From Schistocerca nitens (taxonomy: Eukaryota; Arthropoda; Insecta; Orthoptera; Acrididae): DNA of 64,000 bases. Position 1 is the first letter of the stretch; every line of letters starts with the position of its first letter. A program made the translations under genes and the position numbers. The notes under the pieces were generated by a model. The model saw nothing but the letters and a program-made list of their open reading frames with translations. It searched no databases and was not told the origin of the DNA. This document shows, piece by piece, positions 59,311 through 64,000 of the stretch. The stretch covers positions 186,859,548 through 186,923,547 of the forward strand of contig NC_064618.1 of NCBI RefSeq assembly GCF_023898315.1, in the 5' to 3' direction.

Positions 59311-59500
59311 CCGAGTTTCTGTCATTATCCACAATTTGAAGTGAAACAAATATTACAATGTTTCCTATTTGCAGCTTAAATGAAGCACTGATTTTAAAAA
59401 CTGATGGACTTGTTGCACTGGTAGTACACATGCAGTAGTACAGTTAATATAATTTCTCCGTAGTTCCCGATATAAAAGTGATGGTTTTCGTTTATACGTT

Positions 59501-60955
59501 GGACAGGTGAGATGGTAACGAACACTGTGATACATCGTACACAGCCCTTTCGTGTTTTTACATGCAACTGAATTTTATTTCTGCAATTAATTCCTGTATT
59601 TGGTGCAATGAAAGTCATTTAACTGAAGCTTTCCTGGGAAGTCGAACATAATACATTAGGTTGGCTGGAGGCATTTAGTTCTCTGGTGATTTCTCAACGA
59701 TACATATGAAATTTTTATTGTGTTTTTGTAGGAAATTACATACGTTTCTACCCATAATATCCGCTTTTTACCCAAAATAAGTTTTTCTGCTTTACGACTT
59801 TTACTTACGTCATTACATACACGGCACCGAAACGCAGCGAGATGAGAAGTGAAATGTATTTGAAAACGATAACACAGAAAACTCCTGTAGTGAGTCTGTC
59901 GCGTCAGAATCCTTGTTATTCCTAAAGATTTATTCCTGAAGAACAACGTATTTTTACCAGCTCGGTGTATAACGTCAGTTATTATTCAGTTTATAATATT
60001 TAGACAAAAAGAAAATGATCGCATGGTATTATTATAGTTCTACCGCCTGGAAAGATGCAGTGATAAGAACCACATAAACATCCAGTCCCTAAGCCAACAA
60101 CCACTCCGACTAGGCCGGGAATCGAACCTAGGACCATAGGATCTTGTGCCAGGAACACTTAACAATTGAACCAAGAGATGCGAACATTTAGACATCTACA
60201 CTACCAAATAGAAAACTTTCCGCATCTGCTTGCTAACAGTATCATTCCTGAGCTTCAGTCTGTAAATTCGCCATCTTGAAAAGTGTGGTCACAGTTCCTT
60301 TCAAACAGCTTTACATGAGGAACGAAATACTACTTCCTCTTACATATCTTGCAGTGCAACCAAACGCTGCCCAAGATTTCACCGCTGTAATAAAAAAAAC
60401 TTTTGCAGAAAAATCTTAGAGATCATTCTTTCACTGAAGATTTAACAGTGATGAATGTAAAATATTAAAATTAAGTAAATAAGCCGTGGCCTCCACGGCA
60501 TTCCGTCTCCTACACCGATGTCGTTAGTGTGTCCTGCTGGACCGTACCTATCAGTATCAATACAACCATCTCTTCCACGACTACTTTCAACGATTTTAGA
60601 CAGATTCCAAGGGAAGTAGTCTACACATAAAACTGTTCAAATCATGTCTGTTATTGCGTTTCGTTATTTTGAATAGATTACGGTAGGTTTTGTTCCGAGG
60701 CATTACGTATGCAATTTTTGTATGCCTTTTTTTATCCATTCGTACGCGATGGACGGAGGGTATAGTGCACTGCTGGAGAAAATTAAAAGATGGATAACAT
60801 GAAACCTAATAACGCGGGAAATACTGGAGGCAAATAAATTAAAATAAGTACGGATATAATTTATTGTACAACAATCATTTGTGAAAAACAACAGTTCGAA
60901 TTCCATTGATTAGCTTGAGTAATGGCCAAGATCCAATGTGTTAGAAATCACATTT
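59501..60955. other. unassigned DNA with one tRNA-like fragment
   Basis: At about 60055-60185, minus strand, there is a tRNA-like B-box (GGTTCGATTCCC) with an upstream A-box-like part, probably a SINE head. The rest has nothing I can name. Confidence 0.4.
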
Positions 60956-60959
60956 TAGA

Positions 60960-61990
60960 AAATGGCTGTCAAAAAGTAGCTAGTATTGTGTGTGGTCGCC
61001 GCGGACAGACACACAGTATGCGTAGCGAGAAGCCATATGATTAACAAGCGAGTTCGGGAGTGCCTGAGGAAGTCGGAGACACTCTTTCTCCAGAGCAGTT
61101 TTCAACACCTGAATGGCTCAGGATTGGGTTTGGCGTGTCGCATCTGCCCTCCCAAGAGCATCCCAAGCAAGTTCAATAGGATTCAGGGCAAATGATTTAC
61201 CCAGACATGTTATAAGGTGAATGTCTTCGCAAGGAAGATATTCGTTAGCCAGTCAGGCAGTATGTGATTTTTCGTTGTCGTCTATATAAATGAAATCAGA
61301 ACCGACAGCACAAAGGGCCGTCTCCCTTCTGCACCTCTGGGCTATTACGGAACCAGTGCCAAACGCATGGAGCAGTGTGCGGATATGGTGCAAGACCCCT
61401 GCCGAAATCATCACACCTCCGCCATCATAGGTGTCCCATTCCCTGATGTTGCGGGTCCCTCCATATGAAGACTCGCCGAGAGTCACATGGTAGACTGAAT
61501 TTGGCTTCATCTCTGAAGCCTGTTGAAGCTTTGTCCACTGTCCGTATTGTATGCACCGTTGTTAAAGCTCTCTTTTGAGGGAGGCGGCGAGTGGGATGCA
61601 CACGGCCGACTTTCTGACATACGGCCTTGTTCCGCAAAGCCATCTGGCAACCGTCTTCCTCACAACTGTTGTTACTGTGTCAGCAGCGACGTCACGAGGG
61701 AGTTGTGTAGCTGTAGACGTCCTCTTGCGCTTGGCTGAAAGCACCAAATACGGTCGTGATTGGCGCTTGTGGATAGCGGGCGACCTTGTCCTGGTCTTGT
61801 GGTCACTGCCCCACTGGTTTTAAACAGCTTCCACATATTCGAAGTAACACTTGGTGTTACGTCCAATTCTCTCGCAACCTGAGTTGCGACTACCTCAAAC
61901 CCACCCAAGTTTCTCCATCTCATACCGTCGTCTAAGCCATGATGCGTACGTATTTCACTGAAAAAAACGAAAATAAAGCGAAAGCAGACA
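60960..61990 (-). mobile_element. Tc1/mariner-like relic
   Basis: Minus-strand transposase in pieces: HTH part VATQVARELDVTPSVTSNMW near 61890-61840, GRPLSTSANHD linker, then MVLSAKRKRTST at 61747, YDGGGVMISAG near 61425, a catalytic-type DDNEKSHTA near 61260, and ALNPIELAWDALGRAA near 61170. The ends were not delimited. Confidence 0.75.
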
Positions 61991-62505
61991 CTACTGTAAT
62001 TCGCAACGGACGTAATTGCGCAGATTTTTATCCGTCCCGCTGGTGTCGGGCGGCCAACACGAGTTCGTAACCTTATCTCAGCTACGCCAGCGCCAAACTG
62101 TTTGCATATTGCATTCACGGTCCCAGTCTCGTTTGGTTTCTTCTGAGAAATGTGGGAAAATGGTACCCATCTCTTAATTTCGTCCACTAGTGAATATATT
62201 CTTTAATAATGCTGTCTTATCCGACAATTCACTTCCCTGTTCTTACAGATCTTGCTCCGTCTACCGCCGCCAGTACCATCATGAGGACAATGGCTTATTT
62301 TGTTAATAATGTAGATTCTACTCCAGATGATTTAGCCATGTATCGTATCTCTGTATACAAATCCCTTTGAATATGTACTTATAATTTTGTACTGCAGTGA
62401 TTACTATCTTAATTAAAACAGGTTGTCGACTATAATAAACATATGTTGTAATCGACAATGTTTTACTCAATTTTAATACCACAGCTAAGATAAATACACA
62501 CATCA

Positions 62506-63925
62506 AAAAAAGTTTTGCATCACCTGGGTTCCGAAAGTTCCAGAACCTATACAGTAAATTGTAATAGAGATCAACATTAACATCATTTCCGCCCTTTTTA
62601 TTGCGCATGAAAACCACGCATTGTGTGTTGTACCACCATACAGCGAAGCCTTCAGAGGTGGTGGTAAAGATTGCTGTACACGCCGGTACCTCTAATACCC
62701 AGTAGCACGTCCTCTTGCATTGATGCATCGCTCTGTTCGTCGTGACTTACAATCCAGAAGTTCATCAAGGCACTGTTGGTCCAGATTTTCCTACTCCTCA
62801 ACGGCGATTCGGCGTAGATCCCTCATAGTGATTGCTGGGTCACGTTGTCCATAATCAGCCCTTTTCAATTGAACCCAGGCATGTTCGATAGAGTTCATGT
62901 CTGGAGAACATACTGGTCACTGTAGTCGAGCGATGTCGTTATCCTGAAGAGAGTCATTCACAAGATGTGCATGATGGGGGCACGAACTGTCGTCCATGAA
63001 GACGAATGCCCCGCCAATACTCTGCCGACATTGTTGCACTATCGGTCGAAGGATGGCAGTCACGTGTGGTACAGACGTTACGGCGCCTTCCATTACCACC
63101 AGTGGCGTACGTCGTCACCACATAATGCCACCCCAAAAGAGCAGGAAACCTCCACCTTTCTGCACTCGATGGACAGTGTGTCTAAGGCGCTCAGCCTGAC
63201 CGGATTGCTCCCAAACACGTCTCTGGCGATTGTCTGGTTGAAGGCATATATGGCACTCATCGGTGAAGAGAACGTGATACCAATCCTGAGCGGTCCATTT
63301 GGCTTTTTTTTTTTTTTTTTTGCCCATCTGTACCGCACTGCATGCTGTCGTGGTTGCAGAGATGGACCTCGCCTTGGACGTCGGGAGTGAAGTTGTCATC
63401 ATGCAGCTTATTCCGCACAATTTGAGTCGTAACACGACATCCCGTGGCTGCACGAAAAGCATTATTCAACATGGGGCGTTGCTGTTAGGGTTCCTCCGCG
63501 CCATAGTCCGTAGGTAGCGGTCATCCACTGCAGTAGTAGGCCTTGGGCGGCCTGAGCGAGGCGTATCATCGACAATTCCTGTCTCTCTGTGTCTCCTCCA
63601 TGTCCGAGCAACATCGCTCTGGTTCACTCCGAGACACCTCGACATTGAGCTTGTTGAGAGCACTTCCTGGCACAAAGTAACAATTCGGATGTGAGCAAAC
63701 CGCGTTATTGACCGACCAGGCATGGTTTAACTACAGACAACACGAGCTGTGTACCACCTGTGGAATGACTGGAACTCATCGGCTGTCGGACCCCTTCCGT
63801 CTACTAAGCGCTGCTTATGGATGGTTTTTTACGTCATTGGGCGGGTTTAGAGCCGTCTCAGGTCAAAGGGACTGTGTCTGTGATACGATATCCACAGTCA
63901 AAGCCTATCTTCAGGAGTTCTTCAA
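62506..63925 (-). mobile_element. Tc1/mariner-like element, cut by a SINE
   Basis: The left end starts ACATCAAAAAAAGTTTTGCA. The minus-strand transposase begins at Met 63723 (MPGRSITRFAHIRIVTLCQE) with an HTH (SMSRCLGVNQSDVARTWRRH) and the RSGRPRPTT linker. It continues in another frame with MLNNAFRAATG, FTDECH (catalytic Asp) near 63265 and RVQKGGGFLLFWGG near 63150. Frameshifts are present, including a T18 run (about 63304-63321) inside the coding part. The right terminal repeat is replaced at 63926 by a SINE tail. Confidence 0.85.
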
Positions 63926-64000
63926 ATGGTTCAAATAGCTCTGAGCACTATGGGACTTAACATCTGTGGTCATCAGTCCCCTAGAACTTAGAACTACTTA
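63926..64000 (-). mobile_element. SINE tail running off the window
   Basis: Reverse-oriented common SINE tail (GGTTCAAATAGCTCTGAGCA and on). Only the tail is visible, so the head type is unknown. Confidence 0.9.

Larger units (their letters stand above)
58795..59500 (+). repeat. unassigned repeat R2, copy 2, with SINEs inside
   Basis: Direct repeat of 57330-57690, diverged, interrupted by the nested SINE pair at 58902-59310. Confidence 0.6.

Noticed and set aside
57330-59500. R2 direct repeats as a classical LTR pair
   Set aside because: They are too diverged and lack TG...CA ends and a target duplication; kept as repeats only.
1-64000. CRISPR array, phage, operon or toxin system
   Set aside because: No regularly spaced repeats, bacterial-type gene clusters or ribosome-binding patterns; the sequence is animal.

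Overview
The window looks like a piece of a very large, repeat-rich insect genome, most likely an acridid grasshopper or locust (Schistocerca-like). This is inferred from multi-kilobase introns packed with transposons and from many copies of tRNA-headed SINEs that share one conserved tail. No RNA gene, CRISPR array, operon or prokaryotic feature is present.

The only host gene I can support is on the minus strand: four exons of a sidestep-family immunoglobulin-superfamily membrane protein. In transcript order they are 55785-55634, 49134-48990, 41327-41197 and 14500-14341. All have consensus acceptors and GT donors, and the intron phases chain perfectly (1, 0, 1, 0, 1). Together they encode two consecutive Ig domains. 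The introns between them are about 6.5, 7.7 and 26.7 kb. The first and last exons of the gene lie outside the window or were not seen.

Almost everything else is mobile DNA. 1-6.1 kb: a nearly intact two-ORF LINE (Tx1/L1-like) with one nonsense codon in ORF2. 6.3-7.7 kb: a TTAA-flanked, piggyBac-like foldback element with arms of about 500 bp. 8.0-24 kb: Tc1/mariner relics, two DUF4817-type transposon relics, a Jockey-like LINE and SINEs. 27.9-29.1 kb: a Tc1 relic. 30-41 kb: two RTE-like LINE copies that share a tRNA-like 5' head, with SINEs and a MITE inserted, plus a further Tc1 relic. 41.5-48.1 kb: an RTE fragment, a Tc1 relic, a pogo/Tigger-like transposase relic and an unassigned TIR element. 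49.6-52.5 kb: a CR1-like LINE split by another CR1-like LINE. 53.9-55.2 kb: RTE 3' ends. 55.9-59.5 kb: a polypyrimidine tract, a chimeric SINE, a CpG-rich promoter- or LTR-like block, and a SINE inside a SINE. 61-64 kb: two more Tc1/mariner relics.

The most interesting observation is a 128-bp, 100 percent identical, inverted copy of the 5' splice site region of the first visible sidestep exon (55507-55634). It sits inside a SINE in the preceding intron (57126-57253). Transcribed together, the copies could form a long perfect hairpin that covers the splice donor of that exon.
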